Assembly: GCA_002118135.1 (NCBI GenBank)
Contig: BDIU01000459.1
Coordinates: forward strand, 1-64,000
DNA from: Trebouxia sp. TZW2008
Lineage: Eukaryota > Chlorophyta > Trebouxiophyceae > Trebouxiales > Trebouxiaceae
Direction: 5' to 3'
Length of the DNA: 64,000 nucleotides
Below the pieces are notes generated by a model that worked only from the letters and a program-made list of their open reading frames with translations, ran no database searches and was not told the origin of the DNA. Within the stretch, counting starts at the first letter, position 1. The number at the start of each line of letters is the position of its first letter. The translations under genes were made by a program, and so were the position numbers. Below, one piece after another: positions 1-11,279 of this stretch.

Positions 1-1140
1 AGAAGTGCCAGGAATATAATGAAGGAAGATGCTAGTGCTGTGACATCACTACCACCTTAAACCTAGGTATGAAAGCTGTATTTAGCCTGCTGACCCCAGT
101 GAGACGCGAGCTAGCCAGCAATGCTGAGCCCATGCCCTGAAGCAGAGTGAAGGGCTGATAGGTGCAGAGCTCAGAAGGTAAAGCCTATGAAAATGGCATT
201 TTCTGAGAAATCTGCCCAAAAGGCCATGCTGATCAGTATTGAGAATGGATGTGACTGTGTTGGGGATGTGTTGAAAAAGAGAACCAGCGGCAAGCAGCGA
301 CACGGACAAGGGTCACAGGACAACTTGCAGACAGTTGTCCTGGCATAACTTGCGTGCAGCCGTGCTCGACTTGCAAGAGCAGAGCTAGTTGCTGGCACAC
401 AGGCCTCAAACCTGCGGCTGATGTAGCTCATACAGTCTTCCAGATGCCCTTGCAGGCTAGAACAGTATACGTGCGCGGCGTGCAGCGCCTGACTCCACAA
501 GGTGAGACTTCGCTGGCCTGCACTCGAAGCAGGGTATTTACGGCGTCTGCTTTTGTTCTTGAGCGGCGTCTTAAGTCTTGATCACCTGACCTGTGTATGC
601 AGAAATATCTCGAAGTCTCGCTTGCTTCGGCCAGGTGGCTCATGTCAACGTCATCACAATTATGCAACTGGACAGCGTCGCGATTTTGGGTGAGAGAATC
701 TGCCATGGACAGGACAAGTTGTGAAGTTTGCACTGATCACCTGCATCAACAGACTTCAAAGTTGAGTACCTGCAGGTTTGTACACTTTAGATATGCTGAA
801 TCTACCTCGCAAGCATTGCAAGCAGGAGGCTGCAATGGGCCAAGGGGGCTTTCCGTGGTCATCAGACAAGCTTTCCCAAGACAGCACCAGGATTCACATT
901 ACGGCAACCAAACAGAATCTTCATGCCTCAGCTTGGCAGTTGAGGACCCTGACAGGTATGCTGACCTTGTGTCATGCCAGCCACATGCTGTGCTGTTGAC
1001 TTCCAACTGTGACCACATTGCTCACCAGGCTTGCCAAATTCAATTGCCATTCCATTTGGTTTTGTCAAAGTGCCAGTTATGCGCTCAGCAACCTTGAGTG
1101 TTCCTAACATGGGCTTTCAAATTGCAGGGGCAATCAGCAG
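1..1140. other. unassigned stretch upstream of the LRR gene
   Basis: I recognise no conserved protein here on either strand; the open frames are short and lack family motifs. On the + strand some sequence could be upstream exons or 5' UTR of the LRR gene. There is a GT-type donor after ...GACAG at about 956, and an acceptor-like TTGCAG at about 1123-1128, just before the LRR start codon. This is inference only. Confidence 0.3.
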
Positions 1141-2640
1141 ATGGACTTGCATGCTTCAGAGCAAAACATCACACTAGCAGACATCTTGCATGAATGCCCA
1201 AGGCTGCTACAGCTGCTCACAAACAACTGTTTGAAAAGCCTGTCAGCCACCAGCCAAGGCTTGCGTCAGCTTGCACGTGGCACAGTGATCTCAATGTCTT
1301 CAACAGCTTTTGCTAGACTGAGCAAGGTTGACTGGCCAAGATTGCGCATGATCAAGTTGTCAGCAGATAGTGTATGTCCAGCACTTGACCCTGCCTGGAC
1401 CTTGCTAGCCAAAGTGAACGTTTCAACCTTGTGCGGTTTGTGGCTCAATGTACTGCTGCTGAAGGCACCTACAACAAATCAGACAGCACTTGAGACTGCC
1501 AGCGATTGGTTGGATGCTCACATGTGTGAGATCATGCTCAGACAGGATTGGCCTCAAGCCTCTACTCTCAGCGTTGAGTGCGGTCAAGAAGCATCATTGG
1601 CTGCAGCGGTTTTGAGAGAGCTTGGCCAAAAGCCCTGGTCTGAGTTGTATGCGCTGACTGTGTTTGTGAACCATTTAGATGTACAGGGTATAGCTGCCAT
1701 AGTACAGGGTAGGTGGGCAAACATATCATCGCTTAGCATCACATGCGCTCAGTTTGATGACAGAGACATGCAGCAGCTCGTCGCCGGAGAGTGGCCCAAG
1801 CTTCTGCAGATCAGATTTCATGGCGTCCGTTGCTTCCACACCAATATGTCACATATTGCAACTCCAAAATGGAAAGCTTTGCAAGAGATCTGTCTGTCAT
1901 CCATGTATGTTCAAGATACTGTGATGCAGCAGCTGGTGACAAACCCACTACGTTCGCTGGCTGCCTTGGAGCTTTCTGAATGCTGTATTGGTGCACACGC
2001 TATGTCAGTCTTTAGCGAAGCAGACTGGCCTGTCTTAACGAGGCTTGTCCTGCGTTCAAGTCCAATGGATGCAACGGCTATGTCACAGTTGGCACTGGCA
2101 ACACTGCCAGCTCTATCCAAGCTTGACCTTTCAAAAACTGGGCTCAAGGCAAAGGGCATGGAGTATTTGGTTCAAGCAGAGTGGCCACGCCTGCAGGACC
2201 TGTCTCTGTGTCAAAATCCACTCAATCTGCAGGCTGTTGAACACCTTGTCAAAGGCCAATGGACTTCACTACAATCCTTGCAAATGATGGGGACACAGCT
2301 GTCTGCTGAAAGCATCAAGGAGCTGACCAAAGGCCAATGGCATGAATTGTCTTATCTATGTATGGATTGTGACTTTGTAGATGACTCAGCCGCCAAAATC
2401 CTTGGCTTTGACAGGCATCAATTGCTGAAAGACCTTGAAGAATGCCGCTTCACAGGCGTCGTAGAAGCTGCTATGCATCAAGCCCCTGCTGGTCAAATGC
2501 TTGATAACACACGCAACCAGTGTCTGCGTCAGGGTGTGTGGCCAAAGCTGGCAACAATACATTTCTGGTCAACCTTAAGTTTGCACAGGAAGTTTTGGGC
2601 TGCCAAAATTGGTCTGGGGCACCAGTACCTCCAGAACTAG
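1141..2640 (+). CDS. leucine-rich-repeat (RNI-like) protein
   Basis: This is an uninterrupted 499-codon frame from ATG to TAG, the longest intact exon in the window outside low-complexity sequence. From about residue 60 the protein is a run of irregular repeats of about 25-28 residues. Each combines a W-P or W-x-x-L segment (such as EADWPVLTRLVL, QAEWPRLQDLSL and KGQWTSLQSLQM) with a following L-x-L strand and an A-M-x-x-L helix. This is the ribonuclease-inhibitor-like LRR pattern found in large algal families. I see no signal peptide, membrane segment, F-box or kinase domain, so it is probably cytosolic and used for protein binding; the partner is unknown. Coding sequence may begin further upstream through an unseen exon, because an acceptor-like TTGCAG lies just before the ATG. 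Confidence 0.85.
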   Translation: MDLHASEQNITLADILHECPRLLQLLTNNCLKSLSATSQGLRQLARGTVISMSSTAFARLSKVDWPRLRMIKLSADSVCPALDPAWTLLAKVNVSTLCGLWLNVLLLKAPTTNQTALETASDWLDAHMCEIMLRQDWPQASTLSVECGQEASLAAAVLRELGQKPWSELYALTVFVNHLDVQGIAAIVQGRWANISSLSITCAQFDDRDMQQLVAGEWPKLLQIRFHGVRCFHTNMSHIATPKWKALQEICLSSMYVQDTVMQQLVTNPLRSLAALELSECCIGAHAMSVFSEADWPVLTRLVLRSSPMDATAMSQLALATLPALSKLDLSKTGLKAKGMEYLVQAEWPRLQDLSLCQNPLNLQAVEHLVKGQWTSLQSLQMMGTQLSAESIKELTKGQWHELSYLCMDCDFVDDSAAKILGFDRHQLLKDLEECRFTGVVEAAMHQAPAGQMLDNTRNQCLRQGVWPKLATIHFWSTLSLHRKFWAAKIGLGHQYLQN

Positions 2641-3886
2641 TGCAAGCAGATGACTTACAAAGCCATGTCCTTTGCGTGGGATAAGACAACTTTGGGAGAT
2701 TTACAAATCAGATGACGGTTGATTGCTTGTGGGCTTCCATTGCTTTGAAGTCATCTATGGAATATATTTTGGCTGCACCAGCATTGCCATTCTACTAGTA
2801 GACAAGTTGTTCTTGACATTTTGACAGACATGCAACTGGATGAATGCTTTCTACCTGTTTAAAATGCTCATGTCCATTGATCGTGTTAGGTCTGGCTTGG
2901 TGTACATGCGTACTGAGAGATGCATGCCAAAGCCGTACTGGGTTTGCACATGAAATAAGAGCTGTAATCAAGCTTCACTCGCTCACGGGATTGCAGTGCC
3001 TGCAATATTCCTTCTGCTTTTGCTCCACCATGCAATGTGCTCTGAGGCAAGACCTTCTTGTTTGATGTAATGTGAAGCAACTGAGAACAAGACACGCGAT
3101 TCGGGGTGCATTTTGGCGGCTATGCGAATGTCCAGCTGCTCAAGCTGCAAACAAATTCAACATGAATGATTGGATGTAATCAAGGGTTGCAAAAACGACA
3201 TGTAAAGCAAACAAAGGTATGCTGAGCAAGCTGCACTGCTGCGAAAATAGTTCTATGCATGTGCATTGACTTATTGCGGCTGCAGTGAAATCTTTGATTG
3301 AATTTGCAATGCACACGAAAGTTCACTTGAAAAAAGACTGCCCTGCATTTGACCTTCTGCCATGAACAGAACGCTCGTGACGTCATAGGCTTTCAAAAAC
3401 CAACATCATGGTCACTAAACCACTTACACTTCACCCTGCACTGAAGCATGAAAACTCAAAACACCTAAAATAACAGCAAAAATGCCGCCTACATGTATTG
3501 CATCAAGCTTGCCTTCTGTATCTAAATCAAGAATGAAAATAACGCCTTGAATATACTGCAGGCATGGCATGCAGCCTCCCTTTGATGTTTGACTTGATCA
3601 AACTTTGCAGACACCTGAGTCTTGCTATCAGTACAGCCTCTCTAAGACATGACGAGCTCAACAGCAACATGCGAACTGCTATGAACCTGCATGAAACCTC
3701 TGTATGTGATGCCTGTCTGGCAGATCAATTGACATGCACTGCTTTCTCTTTGACGAAGAAAAGCCCATGTTGTTGGGCGCTCAGACAGGAGCCTCTGTGA
3801 AGGAGAGCAGCCGAGGGAGAGACTTTCTGACATCTTCTGGTCCAAAAACAGCTACACAACGCTTTCTTTATAACAGGATCCCTTAT
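2641..3886. other. intergenic stretch, no gene recognised
   Basis: Only short frames without recognisable motifs lie between the LRR stop codon and the first decayed copy of the AUX1-like last exon. It presumably holds the 3' ends of the two convergent genes. Confidence 0.4.
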
Positions 3887-4140
3887 CCAGCATTTGGAGC
3901 ACGTGCTGGAGCATGTACAAGAGCAGCATGTGTGACTTGAATCACTGGCAGCAGACTGCAGAACATGTGAACTCTTCCCAATGCATGTCACTACATCAAA
4001 TGACTTCTTGTGGATTGCTGCACCCTTTACTTCCTTAATTCAACAGCTGGGGCATGTGCTGGAGCATGCACTGGACCTGCTGCATGTGTGTGACCTTCGG
4101 GCACTGATACAATGCTGCAGACCACGTGAATCTTCTCTGG
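3887..4140 (-). repeat. two decayed copies of the AUX1-like gene's last-exon tail
   Basis: The 3' end of the intact last exon (4186 to about 4280) encodes a Cys-Tyr-Gln-Cys-Pro motif followed by an Ala/His/Pro tail. It recurs at about 4043-4130 (YQCPK still readable) and, more weakly, at about 3887-3970, with a spacing near 150 bp. The copies lie downstream of the real stop codon in gene orientation, so they would fall in the 3' UTR or beyond. Confidence 0.75.
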
Positions 4141-4185
4141 TTAATATGAGACGTTTTGCCATGAAGTGCTGCCCATGTAATGTAA

Positions 4186-7100
4186 TTATCCGACAGCTGG
4201 GGCGTGTGCCGGAGCATGCACAGGGGCAGCAGCATGCGTAACTTTGGGGCATTGATAGCATGCTGCAAACCAATGGAAGGTGTGTATGTTCTTGATCAGC
4301 TGCTTGATCGCATAGGTCAAGCCTGTGACTGAGCTGGTGGAGAAGAAGAAGACTGCCAGGAAAATGTTGAGCGCAAACAAAGGCTTCCAATCATACAGGT
4401 GGAAAGGCCTGCAGGTCATCAAAGCACATCATCAGTGGTGATACATGCTGTTGTTCATTGAGCAGCAAACAAGCCATGTCTTGCAGCCATGCATCAGTGC
4501 ATGTTGCTCTCTAGTCAGGACGTCGGCAGTGCTGCAAGATGCTGAAGATGCAGATGCAGAAAGCCTCAAGCAAAGACTTGAATGGCACACAAACATTTGC
4601 TTCAGAACATGCTGACGTGCAAGGCAGAATGGCTGCAGTCCAGAGCATTGCATGCACTTATGCCTGCAAATTGGGGCAGGGACAAATCATGTCTCAGCAC
4701 CGCAGCCCACATATTGATGCATGCCTTCATTGCCAGGGTATTGGTCAGAAAGCACACAATATATGTTCTCAGGCTACACTTGAGCGCAGTGACTCTCACT
4801 GCAATGCCTAACAGCTCAGGGCTGGAGGGTAGGGGGGGGGGGGGAAGGGGGCCAAAAGGGTGTGGGGTGGGGCAGGGGGGTCAAGGGTGTTGGGGGGGGG
4901 AGAGGGAGGGTGAGGGGAGGGGGGTGGAGGGACTGGCTTACCATGGAATGTTTTTGGGGCAGTTCTCCCTACGCTCCGTGGTTCGGTAATACCAGGTGAA
5001 AGCCAAAGTGGGTAGCACAAAGCCTTGGACTCCTCTGGTCAGTGCATCAAACAGACTGTTGATGGTGCCGTAAAAGGGTATTGCAAGGGCTATCACCCAT
5101 ATTGCGGCCACTGCAAATGACAGAAATCTGGTCTAGTCACAGCAGTGTTGACATCATATTCAGCTTGCATGCAATGAGGCCAAAGGTGTTGTGGAGCCTT
5201 CACAAGAGATGGAAGCTTGAAAAGCTGCTGTAGACAATGCAAGCAAGCATCTGGCAGGTTGGCAAGCATGCAAGGTGGTCATTTTGTGGCAAACAAGACG
5301 TAGCGCTTGCTGTCTGCTGTTTGTATGCATGTGTTGGACATATTGACAAAGCAAATGTTGCTGTGCTGGGCTGTGCTGTGCTGTGCTATGCGGTCAAGCG
5401 GCAAAAATCAATGCCCAGAGTAATGTAGTAGTGAAGAAAGCTGAGTCCATGCACAGCTCAAGTCAAATACAAACGAGCTCAAATTTGTGTGCAGGATTGA
5501 ACAAGACACTTTGCAGAGACACAGAGTCCAGCTCAAGCACATATCAGCCCATTCTTCTTGCAGGGTCAAGAGCAATAGTGCACAGCACAGGAGTCACAGG
5601 AGGCTTACATACAGGGATCCTGGAGGGTAGTCTGATGTACCAAGGGCGGTGGTGGGTATGTATGATCCTCTCCCACATGTACAGCAGCGGGTTGGTATGA
5701 AGGGTGAAAGCAGAGATGTTGTGAATCAGCATGATCCAGACGCTGACAACCTTCCAGCCACTCTTGGGCAGAATGGAGTAAACATTGGCTGCAAAGTGCA
5801 ATGGCAAGTGTGAGTGTGCCTGTAAGGATTGAGCCTCTCACATGTATAGCAGGAGCCTGGTGTAAAGGGTAAAAGCAGAGACGTTGTGAATCAGCATGAT
5901 CCACACACTGACAACCTTCCAGCCACTCTTGCGTAGAATGGAGTAAACTTTGGCTGCAAAGTGCAATGGCAAGTGTAAGTGTGTGTGTAAGTATTGAGCC
6001 TCGCTCATGTGAATTGCAGGGGGTTGGTATGCAGGGTGAAGGCGGAGATGTTGTGGATGAGCATGACCCACCCGCTGACAACCTTCCAGCCACTCTTGGG
6101 TAGAATGGAGTATACAGTGCTGCAAGTGCCAAGCAATAGTAAGTTGAAGTCAAGGCATACATTGCAACCATCTTTTCACTGTGGCGTCTGCCATGCTGAT
6201 GATTGTATCATGGCAGCAACCAGTGGGTGGCCATACAAGGCATCATCACGCATGACGCAGAGTCCTGCGCAACTCTGTCCTCTGTCTTGACAATAGCTTT
6301 TAGATGGGTGAGGATGCAGCTACTGCAGGCAATATGCAGTTGCTTGCCTGAGCTGTTGTACTTTTGACTGAACAGGTACGCAGAATGCTAGAAGCTCGCA
6401 GACAGGAATAGCAGCCCCGTTTTTGGTGCCTTGCCACACGCAGCGCTGGGCTGTGCTGTGCTGTGCTGTGCTGTGCTGTGCTGTGCTGTGCTGATCTCAC
6501 ATGCATGCCGGACCGGGCATGCATAAAGACCAACTTGACGCCTCAATTGCAGCCCCTCTTGCTTGATAGACAATTGTTCATGATGCACAGAACAGATACT
6601 CTGATGTCTACCTTGAGTGAGAATTTGGGTTGGGAAGGCCAGGACAATGGCAGCTGAGTGAGGAATCAGTAGCAGAAGGTTCCAGATCCAGGCGCAGAAG
6701 GATGCAATGTCCATTTTGCGGCTCTGTCTCATAGCATCCATCATCTCCCTGTGATTGTGCAGCAATGCTGCTTGATCAGAACACAGCCATGATGCAGAAA
6801 TTGAGTGAGGTCAACTTGCTGACATGCGCCTTCACTGAGCTGCTAGTCACTTTGGATGATGCAAAAAGGCAAAAGACTGCAACAGCAATGTCATGGCAGA
6901 CCAATGTTCACAAGAGAAGCCGGCAGCCATCATACTTGTCATGGTGTGCTTCATGCAGCGAGATGCCCTCAGTGAGCAACCACAGAGCATGTGTCTGATG
7001 AATGCTCAATGCACGTATAGTAAACTCTCATTGTAAGGACACTTGATGTAAGGACAATCTCGATGTAAGGACAGCACCAATGGTAACCAGTCACTGCATT

Positions 7101-10100
7101 CTGACTGCATTGGCCCCTCTGAGTAAGGACAATTTGATGTAAAGACAAATTTCTTGGTAGCCAAAGCAGTCGTTATAAAGAGAGTTTACTGTGACTATGT
7201 TGCAGGTTGGCAAGGCCAGGAAGATAGAGAAGGTGGAGTGGCAATGAGAGGGGTAGGGAGGGTTGGGGAGGGGTTTGAGGGGTGTCATGCGGGGGCATGC
7301 GAGGGGTAGGGACGGGTAGGGAAAGGAAGGGGGCCAGGGCAAATGGGTAGGGCAGTAAAGGGCAGATTAACATGAAGATACCCACATCTGAATGGGGTGG
7401 CCACCAGCCCCAATCACAGCTGCTCCTAGGAAGAAGCCTTGTGCACTGACAGGGCCCCTGCATGGCACAGCCCTTATCAAGCCCCAAGTAAGAAAGCCCT
7501 GTGCACCATGCATAGGCATTCAAAAATTGCACTGTGCAAGTATTTTGCTATACTTTTGGAGTTTGGTGTCAGATCAGGAGTGTGCAGGCTCATTGGAGGT
7601 CGTGCTTTTTGATGTTCTGCAAATGGCAAGCTTGCAAGCATCTGAGGTTGCTATGGGTGTAGAAGGCAACACCAGACATGCTGTGGTGCTGCACAGCACC
7701 AAACGTCTTTGAGCATGCGATCACTGTGTTTCTACATCGCAGTTGATTCAAAGGGACACAACCTTTGGTGCCTCATTGCGAGCAGGATCAAGAATTGCCA
7801 GATTGTGTGAGCACTGTTCGACGCTGCTACACCCACTTGAAGACGCAGCAAACAACTTGTATACCAGCTCAGATTGTGTGAGCACTGTTCGACGTTGCTA
7901 CACCCACTTGAAGACGCAGCAAGCAACTTGTATACCAGCTCAGCAACTGGTTGTTATAGCAGCAAGGAGCAGGACCTATGCAACCCTCATGTTTGTGTCA
8001 TCAGTGCAAGCAATTTGTTTGTCCGTTTATTGCTTACTTGGTGAAGATGCCAGGTTGTCTCCCATATTTTGCAGCATGCATGAGGAAATACAAGCAGCTG
8101 TAGTTTGTTGCAAACAGAGCAATGACATTCAACTGTTTTGCCACTGGTCTGGTGGAAAACAAGCATTTTGAGTGCTGATGCATTGCTTACTTGGTGAAGA
8201 TGCCAGGTTGCCTGCCATGCTTTGCAGCATAGATGAGGAAGTACAGGCAGCTGTAGTTTGTGCCAAACAGGGCAATGATGTTCAACACACGCACTGAGCG
8301 GAAGCTGGGCAGTAAACCAAACGCCAGAATGACTCCACCCAGTATCAAGCTCCATTGCCTGCACCAAACGCACTCAAAATGTCACCCAATCAAAGTTGAG
8401 ATAGAGCTTCTTTGCTCGCGTGCCATTAATGAGAAAGACAAACAGGGGAGTGTGATTTGCTCTGCTCACGATGATCACTCCATTGGCATCCACAATGTGA
8501 CATTTGTGTTTTGTAGAGATCAAATTACACCTAGAATTGCACTGGACATCACGAAGGTGGCAAAGGCTGTACCTGTCAGTCACTCTAATACACTCAAAGA
8601 GAACCTATATCTCAGCCGCATGCACAGAGGTTGTCAACATGTCAGACTGTGCGTGCTGGTCACCCGCGAATTGGACAGCAACGCACTCATCAAAGTAAGA
8701 TCAAGCAGACTGATGCATAGGAAACACCTTGCTTGTGCCTACCCCAACCGACATTGCTATGGTTGCATGTTGCTGCACATGTTGCCATCACTTCAGCAAA
8801 TACAGCAACTGCAATGTCAACATAACATGGCAAATTCCAGAGTCAATGGTGTTGACATAAGTCACCACATGAGCAGCCAAGACCAACGATTTGTAAAATT
8901 CCTTGTCAATGGATTGCTGACTGCCAACAGATGCCACCGATAGTTCAACAGCTCACAACTGTTGATGCATTTATAAAAATGATGACTAACCGTTTGTCAT
9001 ATTTGCTGTCAATGGACTGCTGACTACCAGCAGATGCCACAATCTGTGCAATAGCAGTGCCAAGAATGGACAGGGCTGTTAGGATCTGCCCCAAAAGGCC
9101 AAACCAGCGGCCCAGGAAGAAGCCGATGATGTCATGGTATTGAGTCACGGCGCTGCGGCGCTCGTAGCCGTTTGAATCCTTGCTGTCATACCAGCTCCCA
9201 CGCTTGACCTGTGTCAAACAGCATGTCAGGCTCATGACAGAGGTTTTGGCAATCGACAGGCTGCACGTACTCTTTATACTGAAGCTTTGCAGCAGGAATT
9301 TGCAGGGTGCATTTTTGTAACGGGTGCCTTGCGTCAATACGATAGTAGAGAAGAGCCATTATGTAAGCTGACAGGGCTGAATCTGATGTTTTTTGCTTGA
9401 ATGCCATGCTAGCGCTTCTTCTACAGCAATGCTCAGCAAGTTGCATTCAGCTAGGCTGACTGCATACGCGGGAAACATTGAGAACAGGACAAACAGACAC
9501 ACAAACAAGCTGACCAGCAGGCAGGCAAGCAGAGAAGGGCAGAGGCTTAGAGCGACAGAGAGACAGACAGCACAAAGAGCCCTGTTTGGTCGCTACAGCA
9601 AACAAAAGAGGGTTTGGGTCGGGATTGAAACACTTGGAAATCAGCAAGCCATCTATAACCTCATCCAGAGGAGGCAGGGAAAGGGGCATATCACAACATG
9701 CTTACCATGATGCGTTTCCTCTCCAGATACAGAATGACCAACAGCCATAGAGTGTAGAAATTGAGGATCCCAACTCCTATGGCAATGATAATGGCTGGAA
9801 TGATACCCATCAAAGCCATCTGATATGGGTAGGTCAGAATAACTTGCCCAACCTGCACTTTGTAGCATACAGTGAATGCCTATTGACAGCGTTACATGTC
9901 AGATACCTGTTTACAGAGTTCATTTTGGGAAAATGGGGTGCTATGCAATGTGATCATTCAGTCCTTGTTACACTTCAAATGTATGTTGATTCATATTGAT
10001 TGATGACACAAGTGACATGATGTGATGTGATGTGATACCAGACTGTACAAGGCAAATACCATCACGCAGAAGAAGAATGGCTTACAGCCTGAGGAGGCAT

Positions 10101-11279
10101 TGCTCAGAAATGCGTCCCAAGCTGTGTCCCGCTTCTGATGGTGAAGTCCAGACAGTAACGAACCTTATATCACATGGCATTGTGACGGCAAACTTCAGCT
10201 CTGATCATGCAGAAGAAGAGGAGTGGCTTACAGCTGAGGAGGCATTGCTCAGGAAAGCGTCCCATGCTGTGTGCCCCTCTGAAACAAAGCCCTTGGCAAA
10301 TTGCAATGCCTTGTGGCGCTCTGAGTGCTTGCTGTTGTAATTCTGTCCCACCACTGCAGCCATTCAAGTCTTCAGGTCAAAAGTAGAAAGACATCACTGC
10401 AGCCAATGCAGCCTTTTGACTCAATGGCAAAATGGCAAATTGCAATGCCTTGTGGAGCTCTGAGTGCTTACTGCTATAATTTTGTCCCACCACTGCAGCC
10501 ATTTCAGCCTTTGAGCCCGAAGGCAAGGCCGCAAAAAAGCAAAAATTGATGTGGCAAAGTTTTAGCCTGTTGTCAGTTTGGCAATCAATGCGCCCTCATA
10601 GGCCACTCAGGAGAGCGGTGCATGAGCTGCTGCAAACGACTGGCAAAGTCTGTTGGTGCAGGGATTGAAAAGATTCAAAATTTATGCATTGACGTGTTCC
10701 TTGGCACTGAAAATAAAAATGAAGGGCATTCATCGATGTGTCTTCAAACAGCGACTTTTGTGATGCTTTGTTTGTCAGAAGGGTGAAGTTGTTGTTCACT
10801 GTCAGTGTGTTCTGGGCACTGACATTACAAGCGATATGCATCAAGCAATGGGTATCAGACAGGAGTTCTGTGATATTATGTCTGTCACTGCAGCTGTAAA
10901 AAGTTTTGCCAACATTCCCAAATTGTCGGCATTGCTAATGGTGATTTGACTTTCTCAGATTAGCGTCATAAAGGATGCCAGCGTGTGCAGATATGCATGA
11001 CAGATGCATGACAGATGCATGACATATGCCATACAGCATGACAGTCATATCATAATCACCTGCTAAGTTGTCTTTCGCTTTTGGGTCGTCAAGTTCATGT
11101 TCATCTTTTAGAAATGCATCTGCTTTACCACCAACTTTGCCATCTTTTCCTGTGTGTAAGGTTTCAGCAGAATTCGGAGAAGAGCGGCCACTGCTGAATG
11201 ATCCTTTAAATAGTGCTGCACTGCTGTTTGCAGTCTTCAATTCCAGGTCTGCATGTGCAAAACGCAACCTGTTGAACAT
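4186..11279 (-). CDS. AUX1/LAX-like auxin influx carrier (AAAP amino-acid/auxin permease)
   Basis: This is a multi-exon membrane permease of the amino acid/auxin permease family, expected to be a proton symporter. Likely exons in gene order are 11060-11279 (hydrophilic N-terminus), 10232-10331, 9706-9852, 8991-9208, 8191-8358, 7382-7457, 6612-6744, 5609-5788, 4942-5110 and 4186-4408. Phases agree from exon 2 onward. The join from exon 1 to exon 2 does not fit, so an exon may be missing there. The exon 6/7 join uses a weak acceptor. Landmarks follow plant AUX1 in order: VGQVILTYPYQM; QYHDIIGFFLGRW; LPSFRSVRVLNIIALFGTNY; IPHSAAIVLAFP; LIHNISAFTLHTNPLLYMWE; VLAAIWVIALAIPFYGTINS; and a C-terminal KNIHTFHWFAACYQCPK, the AUX1-type Cys-x-x-Cys ending. 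Length is about 540 residues, against 480-490 in plants. Substrate is inferred: algal members may carry amino acids such as tryptophan rather than auxin. Most exons have decayed partial copies beside them. Confidence 0.9.
4828..4935. repeat. G-rich (sense-strand C-rich) tract in an AUX1-like intron
   Basis: The + strand is almost pure purine with long G runs, including a run of 13-14 G around 4830-4845. It starts a few bases inside the donor of the exon ending at 4942, so the transcript is C-rich there. Several G-quadruplexes could form on the + (template) strand. Confidence 0.85.
5609..6113 (-). repeat. tandem triplicate of an AUX1-like exon, only one copy intact
   Basis: Copy A (5609-5788) is in phase with its neighbours and continues to a GTAAGC donor. 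Copy B (about 5838-5955) keeps the CC-start acceptor phase, but a TGA replaces the conserved Trp codon (Tyr-Met-stop instead of Tyr-Met-Trp-Glu). Copy C (about 6005-6113) has lost one base after its acceptor, is out of phase and ends in TGA. All three read almost identically over YSILPKSGWKVVS and the following helix. A and B differ mainly near the 3' end. Confidence 0.9.
6449..6494. repeat. (TGCTG)n microsatellite
   Basis: About nine uninterrupted GTGCT units in an intron of the AUX1-like gene. A short related run occurs at about 5364-5391. Confidence 0.9.
7018..7191 (-). mobile_element. MITE copy 1 (pogo/Tc1-like termini) in an AUX1-like intron
   Basis: A 174-bp element with terminal inverted repeats reading CAGTAAACTCTC (left end TAGTAAACTCTC). 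The interior carries repeated TGTAAGGACA motifs and a central GTCAGAATGCAGTGACTGGTTACC-type block (on the opposite strand). The same element recurs at about 26693, 29296 and 53032. It has no coding capacity. The TA target duplication is not preserved on both sides of this copy. Confidence 0.85.
7205..7350. repeat. G-rich (sense-strand C-rich) intron tract
   Basis: GGGGTAGGGAGGG-type runs lie just inside the donor of the exon ending at 7382. This is the second such tract in the same gene. Many GGG runs on the + strand give G-quadruplex potential. Confidence 0.8.
7798..7942. repeat. 69-bp perfect-like tandem duplication in an AUX1-like intron
   Basis: Two adjacent copies starting ATTGTGTGAGCACTGTTCGA and ending TATACCAGCTCAG differ at only two positions. 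This is a recent duplication without recognisable coding content. Confidence 0.85.
8040..8291 (-). repeat. duplicated donor half of an AUX1-like exon
   Basis: The intact exon (8191-8358) ends with the reading ...GTNYSCLYFL...GRQPGIFTK and a GTAAGC donor. A second copy of this donor half, with about 20 bp of intron, lies at about 8040-8140. It reads ATNYSCLYFLMHAAKYGRQ and keeps the donor. The 5' half of the exon is not duplicated. Confidence 0.85.
8885..9050 (-). repeat. duplicated 3' end of another AUX1-like exon
   Basis: The end of the exon 8991-9208 (encoding ...ASAGSQQSIDSKYDKR) is repeated in decayed form at about 8885-8945, downstream in gene orientation, with the donor no longer intact. 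Confidence 0.75.
10030..10510 (-). repeat. partial copies of the AUX1-like second exon
   Basis: The intact exon 10232-10331 reads GHTAWDAFLSNASSA before a GTAAGC donor. Its donor half recurs downstream at about 10060-10140 (DTAWDAFLSNASS readable in another frame). Its acceptor half recurs upstream at about 10430-10500 (SKHSELHKALQFA). This one exon shows both sides of the array rule. Confidence 0.85.

Noticed and set aside
597..1097. A + strand frame of 166 codons before the LRR gene
   Set aside because: No domain, no repeat similarity to the LRR protein, and overlapping frames of similar quality.
8040..8291. Second AUX1-like exon as a true alternative exon
   Set aside because: Only the donor half is copied and no in-phase acceptor was found, so it cannot replace the intact exon.
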